A stretch of 64,000 nucleotides of DNA from Streptomyces sannanensis (GTDB lineage: Bacteria; Actinomycetota; Actinomycetes; Streptomycetales; Streptomycetaceae), in NCBI RefSeq assembly GCF_039536205.1, contig NZ_BAAAYL010000001.1, positions 5,642,001 to 5,706,000 of the forward strand, in the 5' to 3' direction. How positions within the stretch are numbered: position 1 is the first letter of the stretch; each line of letters begins with the position of its first letter. Below the pieces are notes generated by a model, which saw only the letters and a list, made by a program, of their open reading frames with translations, was not told where the DNA came from and ran no database searches. This document shows positions 25,400 through 34,642 of the stretch, piece after piece. The position numbers were made by a program, and so were the translations under genes.

Positions 25400-27553
25400 G
25401 TGGCCATGAACTCTGCGTTGAACTCCGGTCTCGACGTCTTTCTCCGCGGGACCCCGGAGTTCGACACCCCGTCGTCCGGACGGATCGCCGATGCCGTGCT
25501 GGCACTTCTGGCACTGCGGGGCGCCGACCGGCGGACCGGGCTTCCCGAGCCGACTCCGGACCTGGTCCACACGGTGCTCCTCGAGGACGTACCGGCGTAC
25601 GTCTGCGCGACGCCACAGGAACTGCCGGTCTTCCCCGCCGTTCTGACCGCGCTCGCCGGCCGCGTCCGGGCGACGGGCAGGCTGAACGCCAAACGCCATG
25701 CCCGGCTGCTCGCCTCGATCGAGGACGCGGTGCCGGGCTTCGAACGGGCGATGACCGACCCCGAGAACCTGACCTGGTCACGCTGGTACGCGTCGCTGAT
25801 GCGGACGGACGGCACGGCCGTCGACGACCCCGCCGCCGTACGGGAATGGCTGGCCGCGTACGACCGCTCCCCGCGCTCCGGCCGGCCCGTTCTGCCCGCG
25901 GCGCTGCACCGCTCCGACGTCACCACCCGGACCTTCGCCACCCGCGTGCTGCTCACCGAGGCACTGCTGGCCGCGTTCGCCCGCGATCTCGACAAGCCCT
26001 CGCCCGCCGGGGCCCTGCTGCCCGCACTGCCGCTCGACGCGCCGGACCCGGAAGAGGCGTTCGTCCGCGAACTGGAGCGCATCGGGACCCACCTGCTGGA
26101 CCGCTGGACGGCGGTGGGCCTGACGGAGGCCCTCGCCGGCCCGTACGTCCATCTCGCCCCGGGGCCGGAGTCCCTGCCCCATGTCGTCCTCGCCGACACC
26201 CTCCTCGACGAACACCTCGACTACTACGGTGACGCGACCGTCCCCCTGCCGCCACCACTCGTGGAACCCCCACCGGACGAACTGCCCGGTCTGCTCCATG
26301 CCGCCGCCCTGCCCGCCGCACTCGCGGCGCCCACCGACGACGAGACGCGTGAACTCGCGGAGCAGTGCGGTTTCCTGACCCCTGACGGGCCAGGCCCGGC
26401 AGCAGCCGTCTGGACCGACGGCACCCCGCAGGAGCTCCTGGAACTGGGCGCCGACATCCTCGCCGCCGTCGTGGTACAACTCGCGGGCGAACCGGACATG
26501 GACGAGGAGTACACGCGCGACACCGCGCACCTGTTGTACGTCCTGTACCAGCGCGGCGGCACCGCGGATTCCGTGGCCCGCAAGGCAGCCGAGTTCGAGG
26601 CGTGGATGGTCGCCCCGAACCTGGAGGACACACCCGTCCCGGTCCCGGACACGGCAGCCGCCGCATACACGACACCGGCCCCGGAGGAACTGTCCGCCCT
26701 GCTCGGCATCCCCGGCCTGAACAAGGAGGACCGCGCCGCACTCGACGGCCCCGCCCGGTCGCTGGCCGCCGTCGTCGACCGGCTGACTCCGACCGGATGC
26801 CTGTTCCGTACCGGCGACGCCTTCGGCCTCACGCCCCTCGGCGGGGCCGTGCTGCGCTACGCGCTCACCGGCGCCGACATCACCGTCTCCGACTCCGCAG
26901 CGGTTGCCGCCTGGGACGCCGCCACCGTCGTCCGGGCGGCCGAGAACTGGCCGCGGGATCCGGCCTCCCGTACGCTCGCGTTCTGGCTGGGCCGCCGCGA
27001 GGGGACCGCCGAGGCATGGGGTGAGCTGCTCCGCGCGATCGGCTCCGAGAACCGCGGCACCTTCGCCGCCGCCGCCACGCGAGCCCTCTTCACCCGCCTC
27101 GACACGGAGACCGCCCCGCCCGAGGCGCTGCGTGCCGCCCTCACCGACCCCGTGCTCGGGGCATACGTGGAACAGGCGCTGCGTGCGCGGGGCGAGAAGA
27201 CCGAGGAAGAGCAGGTGCCGGCGAGCGCCCGGGCGACACTCATCCTCGACGAACTGGACACCTGCTCCGTCAAGGACCAGCACAGGGAGTTCCTCGCCGA
27301 ATCGGACCTGGAGGAGGCCGCGCCCGATCTCCCTGCGATGTTCGACACTGCCGCGGCGGTCTGGCCGGGCGGAGCTCCGGCACTGCTCACCGCCCTCGCC
27401 CAGGCCGACGCCCACCTCGCGCAATGGGTACTGGACGTCCTGCGGACCACGCACCCCGACCCGCACGTGACCGACCTCGCGGCACGCACCGCATGCTCCA
27501 TGAGCCCCTACGGGCCCCACCGGCAACGGAAGCGGAAGCGACACCGCCGTTGA
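25400..27553 (+). CDS. Large hypothetical protein, 717 residues
   Basis: No family was recognised. The protein is Ala/Leu/Asp-rich and helical, without signal or membrane segments, and may be built of helical repeats (for example PEEALRAALTDPVLGAYVEQ and AAAVWPGGAPALLTALAQAD). The final residues are strongly basic (HRQRKRKRHRR), which could bind nucleic acid. GTG 25400 and ATG 25406 are both possible starts, and the ribosome site is weak. Codon bias is normal for the region, so it looks like a real gene. Confidence 0.65.
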   Translation: MAMNSALNSGLDVFLRGTPEFDTPSSGRIADAVLALLALRGADRRTGLPEPTPDLVHTVLLEDVPAYVCATPQELPVFPAVLTALAGRVRATGRLNAKRHARLLASIEDAVPGFERAMTDPENLTWSRWYASLMRTDGTAVDDPAAVREWLAAYDRSPRSGRPVLPAALHRSDVTTRTFATRVLLTEALLAAFARDLDKPSPAGALLPALPLDAPDPEEAFVRELERIGTHLLDRWTAVGLTEALAGPYVHLAPGPESLPHVVLADTLLDEHLDYYGDATVPLPPPLVEPPPDELPGLLHAAALPAALAAPTDDETRELAEQCGFLTPDGPGPAAAVWTDGTPQELLELGADILAAVVVQLAGEPDMDEEYTRDTAHLLYVLYQRGGTADSVARKAAEFEAWMVAPNLEDTPVPVPDTAAAAYTTPAPEELSALLGIPGLNKEDRAALDGPARSLAAVVDRLTPTGCLFRTGDAFGLTPLGGAVLRYALTGADITVSDSAAVAAWDAATVVRAAENWPRDPASRTLAFWLGRREGTAEAWGELLRAIGSENRGTFAAAATRALFTRLDTETAPPEALRAALTDPVLGAYVEQALRARGEKTEEEQVPASARATLILDELDTCSVKDQHREFLAESDLEEAAPDLPAMFDTAAAVWPGGAPALLTALAQADAHLAQWVLDVLRTTHPDPHVTDLAARTACSMSPYGPHRQRKRKRHRR

Positions 27554-27603
27554 CCCCGAAAGGCGAGGCGGAGCAAGGGTGACGACCGCTGAGCGCGGGC
27601 GGT

Positions 27604-27630
27604 GGGCAGGGCAGCACGAAACCCCTGCCC
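27604..27630. terminator. Hairpin between convergent genes
   Basis: GGGCAGGG and CCCTGCCC form an 8-bp stem with an 11-base loop. A second small hairpin (GCCCC GAA GGGGC) follows just before 27657. They separate the 717-residue gene from the convergent ATPase gene. Confidence 0.45.
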
Positions 27631-27656
27631 GCTGGGTACGGCCCCGAAGGGGCAAC

Positions 27657-29108
27657 TCAGGGCGCCCAGGCAGCGACCACCTCTCGCGGGCCCCACGTCA
27701 GGTCGAGCACTGTGGGGCCGAGGCCATCCTCCGTTCCGGAGAGCGAGACCGCCACCAGTCCAGTGCTGCCGGGAGCGAAGCCCGGCACTTGAGCGGCCCC
27801 CTGGTGGAGCTCGGCGAGGTCGCGCCGGTCGAAGGGGGTGCCGAGCCACTTGATCGAACCGGCGAAGAACAGCTGCCGCGCCACGGGGGACCGGTCGGCA
27901 CCGATGATGTCGATCTCCGGGCTGAACTGTCGGTTCCACCACCCGCCCACAGCTTCGGCCTCGGGCCAGGGAAGTTCCCCGGCGAGCGCGGCCAGTTCCA
28001 GCGCCTCCCGGACCAGCGGTTCGACCGCACGGCCGCGCCATGTCGTCCAGCGGCGTTGGACCGTACGGAAGGCCGCCTCGGGACGGCCCCGTCGGCTCTG
28101 CTCCTGGGCGGCGCGTAGGGCCGCGAGATAGAGGCGGAGATTGCTGTCGGCCACCCGGTAGAGCGCGGGTTTCCCGGGCTTGACGGAGAGTGGGTTGTCC
28201 GTGGCGAGGATGCGCTTCTCCTCCGCGAGGCGGCGCAACAGCGGTGACAGCACCCCGGAGGGCAATGGCCGGCCCTGGCTTCCTGCGGTGGCGGCGATGT
28301 TGGCGTGCGTACGGTCCCCGCTGCCCACTGCCTCCAGTACGCGGCGGGACTGGTCGGGGGCCGGGAACTCCGCCATGAGAGACGTCTCGGGGATGCCGAA
28401 CAGCGGCGAAGCCGGGTCGGCGCACTCCGCCTGGATGAAGTCGAGGGCGGGTGTGCCGTGCGGCCACGCGCGGATGATGCCGGGCAGGCCACCGGACACC
28501 AGGTGGGCGTCGATGGCGTCGGCCGGCCCGAGTCCGAGTGCGTCGCCGGTCTCGGCCGGGTTGAGAGGGCCGAGTACGAGATTGTCGGCGCGCCCGTAGA
28601 AGGGGCGATCGTACGCGGTGAGCCGCTCCATCATGTGCAGGTCGCTGCCCAGGAGCAGGAGCAGCACCGGACGGCGGGAGAGCAGGCGGTCCCATGCGGT
28701 CTGAAGAGCCCCGTCGAACACGGCGTCCTGCTCCGCGAGCCAGGGCAGCTCGTCCATGACGATGACACAAGGCTCGGCGGGCAGTACTGCGGCGAGCACG
28801 CGTAGGGCGTCCGGCCAGCCGATGGACCCGTCGTCGGGAACCAGTTCACGCTCGACAGGGAGGGCGGATTCCCTCAGTTCGGTGAGGAACGAGGAGACGG
28901 CTTCGACGGGCGAGGCCCCTTTCGTTGCAGTGAAGAAGAGGTACGGGACTCCGGCCCGGTCGCAGAATTCCTGGACCAGGCGTGATTTGCCGACCTGTCG
29001 CCGCCCCCGTATGGCCACCGCGGCCGCCGAGCCGGTCGCGGTGATCCTGTCGAGCCGCTTGCGCAACAGGTTCAGCTCCGCGGAACGTCCGACGAAGAGC
29101 GTGGGCAT
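27657..29108 (-). CDS. AAA-type ATPase with DUF234 (archaeal ATPase family)
   Basis: The 483-residue protein starts at MPTLFVGRSAEL. Walker A is GRRQVGKS at 35-42, Walker B is VIVMDELPWL, and sensor-like LLLLLGSDLHMMERL follows. A DUF234-like C-terminal half includes KPALYRVADSNLRLYLAAL and the nuclease-like SPEIDIIGADRSPVARQLFF (PEIDxIG...). Family members are STAND-like NTPases of unknown role, scattered by horizontal transfer. The start is uncertain: the frame is open further upstream through the palindrome at 29119-29173, and no clear ribosome site is seen. Confidence 0.8.
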   Translation of the reverse strand: MPTLFVGRSAELNLLRKRLDRITATGSAAAVAIRGRRQVGKSRLVQEFCDRAGVPYLFFTATKGASPVEAVSSFLTELRESALPVERELVPDDGSIGWPDALRVLAAVLPAEPCVIVMDELPWLAEQDAVFDGALQTAWDRLLSRRPVLLLLLGSDLHMMERLTAYDRPFYGRADNLVLGPLNPAETGDALGLGPADAIDAHLVSGGLPGIIRAWPHGTPALDFIQAECADPASPLFGIPETSLMAEFPAPDQSRRVLEAVGSGDRTHANIAATAGSQGRPLPSGVLSPLLRRLAEEKRILATDNPLSVKPGKPALYRVADSNLRLYLAALRAAQEQSRRGRPEAAFRTVQRRWTTWRGRAVEPLVREALELAALAGELPWPEAEAVGGWWNRQFSPEIDIIGADRSPVARQLFFAGSIKWLGTPFDRRDLAELHQGAAQVPGFAPGSTGLVAVSLSGTEDGLGPTVLDLTWGPREVVAAWAP

Positions 29109-29118
29109 GCGCACCGCC

Positions 29119-29173
29119 GCGGGGTAGACGAGATCTATGTAGAAAGATTCTACATAGATCTCGTCTACCCCGC
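29119..29173. repeat. 26-bp perfect palindrome with AGA loop
   Basis: Arms 29119-29144 and 29148-29173 are perfect reverse complements (left arm begins GCGGGGTAGACGAGATCTAT) with a 3-base centre, AGA. It lies 10 bp upstream of the ATPase ATG. It is unusually AT-rich for this DNA. A third copy of the left arm is at 29324-29344. Confidence 0.9.
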
Positions 29174-29323
29174 TGGCCTGCGGGACGGTATCCATGCCGA
29201 AGGGGTGATTTCGCCGTCTGGGCCAAGGGCCTCGGCCTGTTCTGATGCCCCCGCTCTCGGACTCCCAGTGGTCAATTTCCCCTGAGGAAGGTCGCCTCGG
29301 GGCGGTCCCGTTGGCCCGTGCGT

Positions 29324-29344
29324 GGGGTAGACGGGATCTATGTA
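29324..29344 (+). repeat. Third copy of palindrome arm plus TCACGTAATTC pair
   Basis: These 21 bases differ from 29121-29141 at one position (G for A at base 11). Downstream, TCACGTAATTC occurs twice, at 29354-29364 and 29379-29389, 25 bp apart. The 29109-29466 gap holds no gene, only these repeats. Confidence 0.75.
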
Positions 29345-29466
29345 TGTCGACGATCACGTAATTCTTCAAGGGCTGTGGTCACGTAATTCCCCAGGTCCTC
29401 ACCAGGGTCTGAGGAAGGTGATCTAGGTCTTGTTCGTGACGGATGCTGCTGGCTAGGTTGGCCGGT

Positions 29467-30273
29467 ATGTCTCTGCCGCCGGAAGTCCGCCAGACAACGT
29501 CCACGTTCTTGGCCGCGATCGACGCGTCCGCGCCGGGGCTGGTCGAGGGGTTGTACTTGTGTGGCTCGCTTGGCTTCGGCGAGTTTTTCCCTGAGCGCAG
29601 TGATGTCGACTTTGTGGCCGTGCTGGCTGAGAGACCGGATCGCGCGGCGCTGGAGGCGCTCGCCGAGGCGCATGAGATCGTGCGCAGGGAGCATCCCCGG
29701 CCGTTCTTCGATGGCTTCCATGCGGTGCGGGACGACCTGGCCAAGCCGCCGGAGCAGTGCCCGGATCTGCCCTGCACCCAGGCCGGGGTCTTCAAGGGGG
29801 CCGGGCGGTTCAGCGTCAACCCGGTCACCTGGCACGAGCTCGTTCGTCACGGCGTGAAGGTCCGCGGCCCAGTCCTCACCGAGTCCGAGGTATGGACCGA
29901 TGACGCGGCACTGCGCGCCTTCAGCCATGGCAACCTGTCGAGTTATTGGTCGGGTGTTCACGAGGCGCTGGTCAAGAGCCCGGAGGAGGCGGGCGACCCT
30001 GACGCGGCGGAGTGGTGCGTGCTCAGCGTCAGCCGCCTGCACCACCTGCTCGCGACGGGATCCCTCACCTCCAAGAGCGGCGCGGGCCGGTATGCCCTGG
30101 CCGCCTTCGAGTCCCGCTGGCACTCGATTATCCTCGAGGCCCTGCGGGTGCGTGAGTCCACCGGCGCGTCTTCCGCTTATGACGGTGTCCCCGGGCACCG
30201 GGCAAGCGACACGATCGCCTTCACGGCCATGGTCGTCGAGGCTGGTCTCGCGCTCGGTGTCACGCGGGGCTGA
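29467..30273 (+). CDS. Nucleotidyltransferase, AadA/DUF4111-like
   Basis: The 268-residue protein starts at MSLPPEVRQ. The polymerase-beta-type active site is GSLGFGEFFPERSDVDF (GS at 33-34, Asp46 and Asp48), giving the GS-x(n)-DxD triad start. The C-terminal helical part (WCVLSVSRLHHLLATGSLTS, GRYAL) is like aminoglycoside 3''/9-adenylyltransferases. Resistance activity cannot be claimed; many chromosomal homologues have unknown substrates. It sits among mobile-element debris, consistent with acquisition. Confidence 0.75.
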   Translation: MSLPPEVRQTTSTFLAAIDASAPGLVEGLYLCGSLGFGEFFPERSDVDFVAVLAERPDRAALEALAEAHEIVRREHPRPFFDGFHAVRDDLAKPPEQCPDLPCTQAGVFKGAGRFSVNPVTWHELVRHGVKVRGPVLTESEVWTDDAALRAFSHGNLSSYWSGVHEALVKSPEEAGDPDAAEWCVLSVSRLHHLLATGSLTSKSGAGRYALAAFESRWHSIILEALRVRESTGASSAYDGVPGHRASDTIAFTAMVVEAGLALGVTRG

Positions 30274-30323
30274 GGATCTTCGTGATGTCGACGAAGTCCC
30301 CAGCCCCGGGGCCGGTGGGGGCT

Positions 30324-30660
30324 CGGCCTGCATGTGCTCCAGCGAGGTGAACGTCCGCCCGCTTCAGAACGAGTCACGGACGTAGGGCTCGCGAGCCGGA
30401 TCCATCAACGTGCCGTAGTGGGAAGCGAGTTCGACATACGACTTGTTGATCTGCGGGTCGTAGAGGTCCGGCTTGTCCACCCTGGTCTTCAGGTTGTCCG
30501 GCACCAAACGCCGCGGGACACCGCCGAAGTAGCGGAACGCTTCCGTGTGGGCGAGGGTCCAGGCGTGCTGGTCCATGTGCGCCACCGGGCGGACGAACAT
30601 GTGCCGCGAGGCGGGCAGCACCATCACGAACGCCCAAACCCGGGCGGCGGGCGTCCGCCT
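30324..30660 (-). pseudogene. IS21-family IstA transposase remnant
   Basis: The reading frame resembles the integrase core and C-terminal part of IS21 IstA: ARVWAFVMVLPASRHMFVRP, HTEAFRYFGGVPRRLVPDNL, INKSYVELASHYG, then PYVRDSF. A stop codon stands where the family has Trp, and homology continues after it (RTFTSLEHMQAE). Linker residues between DPAR and PYVRDSF are missing. No IstB gene or terminal repeat was found. The element is dead. Confidence 0.75.
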
Positions 30661-30684
30661 GAAGAAGGCCGAGTCGCACGTACA

Positions 30685-30723
30685 TGTGAGGGGCTGCCGG
30701 AAACCTCCCGGCAGCCCCTCACA
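30685..30723 (-). terminator. Terminator after DUF397 gene
   Basis: A 16-bp perfect stem (arm TGTGAGGGGCTGCCGG) with a 7-base loop, 14 bp past the DUF397 stop in the direction of transcription. Confidence 0.75.
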
Positions 30724-30737
30724 CACGTGTGCGTCGC

Positions 30738-30938
30738 TCAGATGCGGGCCGAGAACCCCACGAACGTGGCCCATGTCGTGGACGTAACCGCCAGCACCGG
30801 CCCGGTTGTTCGCTTCGAGTCCCGCACGTACACGGTCTCCGACATGCCTGCCACCTCGACGCACTGCCCACCCTCACCGCTGCTGTAACTGCTCTTGAAC
30901 CAGGCCAGCTCGGTGCTGCGGACGTCTTCCCTGCTCAT
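30738..30938 (-). CDS. DUF397 domain protein
   Basis: The 66-residue protein has the family pattern LAWFKSSYSSGEGGQCVEVA, VYVRDSKR and a terminal WATFVGFSA. It overlaps the XRE gene stop by ATGA. It is complete, even though its XRE partner is frameshifted. DUF397 proteins act with XRE-DUF5753 proteins in development-related control. Confidence 0.88.
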   Translation of the reverse strand: MSREDVRSTELAWFKSSYSSGEGGQCVEVAGMSETVYVRDSKRTTGPVLAVTSTTWATFVGFSARI

Positions 30939-31773
30939 AGTTCTCCTAGCAACTTCTCGACGAAGGCCAGCGATTCTCGAGGAGTGAGAGCCTGGGCCCG
31001 GATGATTCCATACTGCGCCTCAAGCTCACGGACCAGCTTCCGTTCGGTGTGAAGACGGCTGACGTTCTGGACCTCGACATAACCGACTCGCCGGTTGTCA
31101 CTGGTCTCCATCAGCGTGAACGGACCACTGAGCCCCGCATGGTCCTCCCGGTCGAGTGGCATCACCTGGATCTCCACGTTTCGCTGCTGGCCGACGAGTA
31201 GGAGTTGTTCCAGCTGGCCTCGTTGCACTGTCTTGCCGCCAATGCGGCGACGCAGAACGGACTCCTCGATGACGAAACTCATCAGCGGGGCGGGCCAGCG
31301 GGAGAGATCACCTGCCGCGCAAGCCTGGCGGCTACCCGCTGCCCCATCGTCTCCTCGTCCAAGAGCGGCCGCCGCATGGCGAAGACGGCTCGCGCATACT
31401 CCTCTGTCTGCAGCAGGCCGTTGATGATGTGAGTGTCGTAGACATGCAGCTCAACGGCTTGTGCCTCCACCCGGGCTGCATCGCGGAAGAACCCTGGGTA
31501 CCGCGCCCGCGCCACCTCGTCCTTCAGTGCCTTGAGGACGCCACCTGCTCCCAGCACCTCATCCGCCCTGTCGATCAGCTCCGGCTTCGGAATCCGCCGC
31601 CCCTGTTCGACCGACGCGATCTGGTCCTCCCCGTACCCCAGCCGCGCCCCCACCTCCGCCTGCGTCAGCCCTTCCCGTTCCCGGAACAACTTCATCTGTT
31701 TGCCGAAGCCCTTCAGAAGACCGGCTCCTGAGTCGTCGCGCACGTCCTGCGGTCCCGGCCGTACCTCGTCCAT
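30935..31773 (-). pseudogene. XRE-DUF5753 regulator, frameshifted
   Basis: The 5' part (ATG 31773) encodes the helix-turn-helix (FGKQMKLFREREGLTQAEVG, IASVEQGRRIPKPE) and half of DUF5753 (HIINGLLQTEEYARAVF). The frame ends at VISPAGPPR-stop. In another frame the missing continuation reads RWPAPLMSFVIEESVLRRRI and runs to 30935. The shift lies at about 31294-31305 in a CTCT run, equal to a 2-base gain or 1-base loss. Without the shift it would be a full paralogue of 96-935. Confidence 0.8.
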
Positions 31774-32019
31774 CCCTGCCGTCACGCCGCCACCTCCGTG
31801 GTGCACCGCCTTGCTGCCCTGCCGATGACGCTCCCCGCGAGGGCGAGGCTATGCGCGGCGCCCACCGCCTGGGCCCAAAACGGGCGGAACGTACTCACAC
31901 CGGGTGACGCCACGACGGGTCGCACAGCTCCGACAGGCGTCTCCGGAGGCCGTACAGTGCACGTCCGTACTGCTTGCCCTGCTTGGAGCGGGTACGGACG
32001 GGCCGTCAATCTCCTGGTC

Positions 32020-32487
32020 ATGACGACTGATGCGCCCCCCGAAGAAGCTGTGCCGACCACCGATTTCACGATGCGGTTCACGTCTACGCCGCGAGGCGCC
32101 CGGCTTGCGCGGCGCCTTGTTTCCCACCGCCTGAGCGAGTGGGGGCATCCGTACGACTCCGCCGCGAACGAGACGGTGACCCTGATCGCGGCTGAGCTGA
32201 CGGCGAATGCGGTCCGCCACGGCCACGTTCCGGGCCGGGACTTCCACCTCCGACTGACGGTGGCCGCCGGCATCCTCCGTGTGGAGGTCACCGACACCCG
32301 CACCGAGCAGCTTCCCGAGTTCGGCGAGCAGCTCCCCGAATCGGAGTGCGGGCGCGGGCTGCTCCTCGTCTCGCTCCTGGCCTGCCGCTGGGGCGTTTCC
32401 CCTCGGACCGACGCCCCTGGAAAGACGGTCTGGGCGGAACTTGCGCGCCACGTCAGGACCCAGGGGGCGGAGCCGACGTGCGGGTGA
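32020..32487 (+). CDS. HATPase_c anti-sigma/AbaA-like ATP-binding protein
   Basis: The 155-residue GHKL-fold protein starts at MTTDAPPEEA. It has the N-box NETVTLIAAELTANAVRHGH, a LRVEVTDTRTE segment and a GRGLLLVSLLACRWGV lid region. These small RsbW-like proteins are part of Streptomyces whiJ/abaA-like clusters with an XRE regulator and a DUF397 protein. It is divergent from the broken XRE gene. Kinase activity is unproven. Confidence 0.85.
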   Translation: MTTDAPPEEAVPTTDFTMRFTSTPRGARLARRLVSHRLSEWGHPYDSAANETVTLIAAELTANAVRHGHVPGRDFHLRLTVAAGILRVEVTDTRTEQLPEFGEQLPESECGRGLLLVSLLACRWGVSPRTDAPGKTVWAELARHVRTQGAEPTCG

Positions 32488-32528
32488 TGGCTGCCGCATG
32501 CTCGGTCCGTCAGTAGAGTCGCGATCAT

Positions 32529-32648
32529 GTGAGCGCCGGCGGAACGCGGGTCGCCGCGCACAACCCGTACTGGGACCAGTACGGCGTGACGGTCGCCGAT
32601 CCGGACGGCTACCGCCTCGTTCTGTGCTCGCGTTCCTGGAACGCCTGA
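32529..32648 (+). pseudogene. VOC/glyoxalase-family C-terminal remnant
   Basis: A 39-residue frame reads AHNPYWDQYGVTVADPDGYR followed by LVLCSRSW, the typical last strand pair of vicinal-oxygen-chelate proteins. The rest of the gene is absent, replaced by the end of the HATPase unit 41 bp upstream. Confidence 0.6.
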
Positions 32649-32706
32649 CTCGGCGCTGAGGGCCGCATCGTACGGTGACCGTCGTAGGCGGCCTGCACTG
32701 AGAAGG

Positions 32707-32747
32707 GCCTCCGCCCCCGGAACTGTGCGTTCACCTGGGGCGGAGGC
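32707..32747 (-). terminator. Terminator of malate synthase gene
   Basis: An 11-bp perfect stem (GCCTCCGCCCC / GGGGCGGAGGC) with a 19-base loop, 35 bp past the aceB stop. Confidence 0.6.
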
Positions 32748-32781
32748 GTTCTTACAACGTGCCGCTCGGCTTCTGTGCGGG

Positions 32782-34401
32782 TCAGCCGACCAGCTGCTCG
32801 TACGCGGGAAGGGTGAGGAAGTCGGCGTAGTCCGCGTCGAGTGAGACATGGAGGAGCAGGTCGTGGGCCTGCTGCCACTTGCCGGCGGCGAAGGCTTCCT
32901 CGCCGATCTCCTCGCGGATCGCGGCGAGTTCCTCGGCGGCGACCTTGCGGGTGAGTTCCGGGGTGGCCTTCTCGCCGTTCTCGAAGACGACGCCCGCGTT
33001 GATCCACTGCCAGATCTGGGAGCGGGAGATCTCGGCGGTGGCGGCGTCCTCCATCAGGTGGAAGATGGCGACGGCGCCCAGGCCGCGGAGCCATGCCTCG
33101 ATGTAGCGGGTGCCGACCTGGACCGCGTTGCGCAGGCCCGCGTAGGTGGGGTGGGCGTCCAGGGAGGCGATGTCGATCAGCTCGGGGCCCTCGACATGGA
33201 CGTCCTCGCGGAGGCGGTCCTTCTGGTGGGGCCTGTCGCCCAGGACCGCGTCGAAGGAGGCCATGGCGATCGGGACCAGGTCGGGGTGGGCGACCCACGA
33301 GCCGTCGAAGCCGTCGCCCGCCTCACGGTCCTTGTCGGCGCGGACCTTCTCGAAGGCGACCTTGTTGACCTCGGGGTCCTTGCGGGACGGGATGAATGCG
33401 GCCATGCCGCCGATCGCGTGGGCGCCGCGCTTGTGGCACGTACGGACCAGGAGTTCGGTGTAGGCGCGCATGAAGGGGGCCGTCATCGTGACCGCGTTGC
33501 GGTCCGGGAGGACGAACTTCTGCCCGCCGTCACGGAAGTTCTTGACGATGGAGAAGAGGTAGTCCCAGCGGCCTGCGTTCAACCCAGAGGCGTGGTCGCG
33601 GAGTTCGTAGAGGATCTCCTCCATCTCGTAGGCGGCGGTGATGGTCTCGATCAGGACGGTGGCCCGGACGGTGCCCTGCGGGATGCCGACGTAGTCCTGG
33701 GCGAAGACGAAGATGTCGTTCCAGAGGCGGGCCTCCAGGTGCGACTCCGTCTTGGGCAGGTAGAAGTACGGGCCCTTGCCGAGGTCGATCAGCCGCTTGG
33801 CGTTGTGGAAGAAGTACAGGCCGAAGTCGACGAGGGCGCCGGGGACCGGGCGGCCTTCGGAGCGCAGGTGGCGCTCCTCGAGGTGCCAGCCGCGGGGGCG
33901 CATGACGACGGTGGCGAGTTCCTCGGCGGGCTTGAGCGCGTAGGTCTTGCCCTGCGGGGAGGTGAAGTCGATACGGCGCTGATAGGCGTCGATCAGATTG
34001 AGCTGGCCGAGGACGACGTTCTCCCAGGTGGGAGCGGAGGCGTCCTCGAAGTCGGCGAGCCAGACCCTGGCGCCCGAGTTGAGGGCGTTGACGGTCATCT
34101 TGCGGTCGGTCGGACCGGTGATCTCCACGCGGCGGTCTTCGAGGGCCGGCGGCGCCGGGGCGACGCGCCAGGAGTCGTCCTCGCGGATATGGGTGGTCTC
34201 GGGGAGGAAGTGCAGCGTGGAGGTGCGGGCGATCTCGGCGCGGCGCGCTGTACGGCGGGCGAGAAGCTCGTCCCGCCGGGGGGTGAAGAGGCGGTGCAGG
34301 TCTGCGACGAAGGCGAGGGCCTCGTCCGTGAGCACTTCCTCCTGTCGTGTCAGCGGCTCGGCATCGACGATGGCCAGCGGGGACGGCGCTGGTGCGGACA
34401 T
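32782..34401 (-). CDS. aceB: Malate synthase A
   Basis: This 539-residue malate synthase of the A isoform carries [67 protein letters not shown] with the catalytic region, and [10 protein letters not shown]. The start is ATG 34401 with AAGGAG. It condenses glyoxylate with acetyl-CoA to malate. No isocitrate lyase gene is adjacent. Proximity to allantoin genes suggests that it consumes glyoxylate from ureidoglycolate. Operator-like dyads lie about 150 bp upstream. Confidence 0.95.
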   Translation of the reverse strand: MSAPAPSPLAIVDAEPLTRQEEVLTDEALAFVADLHRLFTPRRDELLARRTARRAEIARTSTLHFLPETTHIREDDSWRVAPAPPALEDRRVEITGPTDRKMTVNALNSGARVWLADFEDASAPTWENVVLGQLNLIDAYQRRIDFTSPQGKTYALKPAEELATVVMRPRGWHLEERHLRSEGRPVPGALVDFGLYFFHNAKRLIDLGKGPYFYLPKTESHLEARLWNDIFVFAQDYVGIPQGTVRATVLIETITAAYEMEEILYELRDHASGLNAGRWDYLFSIVKNFRDGGQKFVLPDRNAVTMTAPFMRAYTELLVRTCHKRGAHAIGGMAAFIPSRKDPEVNKVAFEKVRADKDREAGDGFDGSWVAHPDLVPIAMASFDAVLGDRPHQKDRLREDVHVEGPELIDIASLDAHPTYAGLRNAVQVGTRYIEAWLRGLGAVAIFHLMEDAATAEISRSQIWQWINAGVVFENGEKATPELTRKVAAEELAAIREEIGEEAFAAGKWQQAHDLLLHVSLDADYADFLTLPAYEQLVG

Positions 34402-34551
34402 GAGCTGTCACTCCTTCAGCGGGCGGTGCCTTGCGGCCGCCGGGTCGCCATGAGTCGGCACCCCTAAGGGCGGCACTGGGTGCCACGGCTCCGGGATGCG
34501 GCCGCGGGCGCCGTCTGAGGTATCGGGCGTTTCTGAGTGGTGGATAATAGT

Positions 34552-34584
34552 TTCCTCATGGTGGAAGTTCAATGGTTTGTTGAT
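34552..34584. promoter_or_regulatory. Composite operator upstream of aceB
   Basis: TTCCT-CATGG-TGGAA (34552-34566) is followed by TTCAAT-GGTTT-GTTGAT (34568-34584). On the minus strand this reads ATCAAC-AAACC-ATTGAA then CTTCCACCATGAGGAAAC. The latter half matches CTTCCAATCTGTGGAAAC in front of allB, and the former is a looser match to the dyads at 16582 and 43569. Confidence 0.6.
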
Positions 34585-34642
34585 GTCGAGGCTCTTCGAG
34601 TCGACACAACGTGGCGCTGGGTGTCAAGCCGGTCGCAGACGG

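Noticed and set aside
29338..30333. 331-codon frame antisense to the nucleotidyltransferase
   Set aside because: The plus-strand frame carries the GS/DxD active site; the antisense protein has repetitive Arg/Gly composition.
30364..30864. Intact 166-residue protein on the minus strand
   Set aside because: Only its second half resembles IstA, and it ends at an internal stop with homology continuing beyond, so it is treated as transposase debris.
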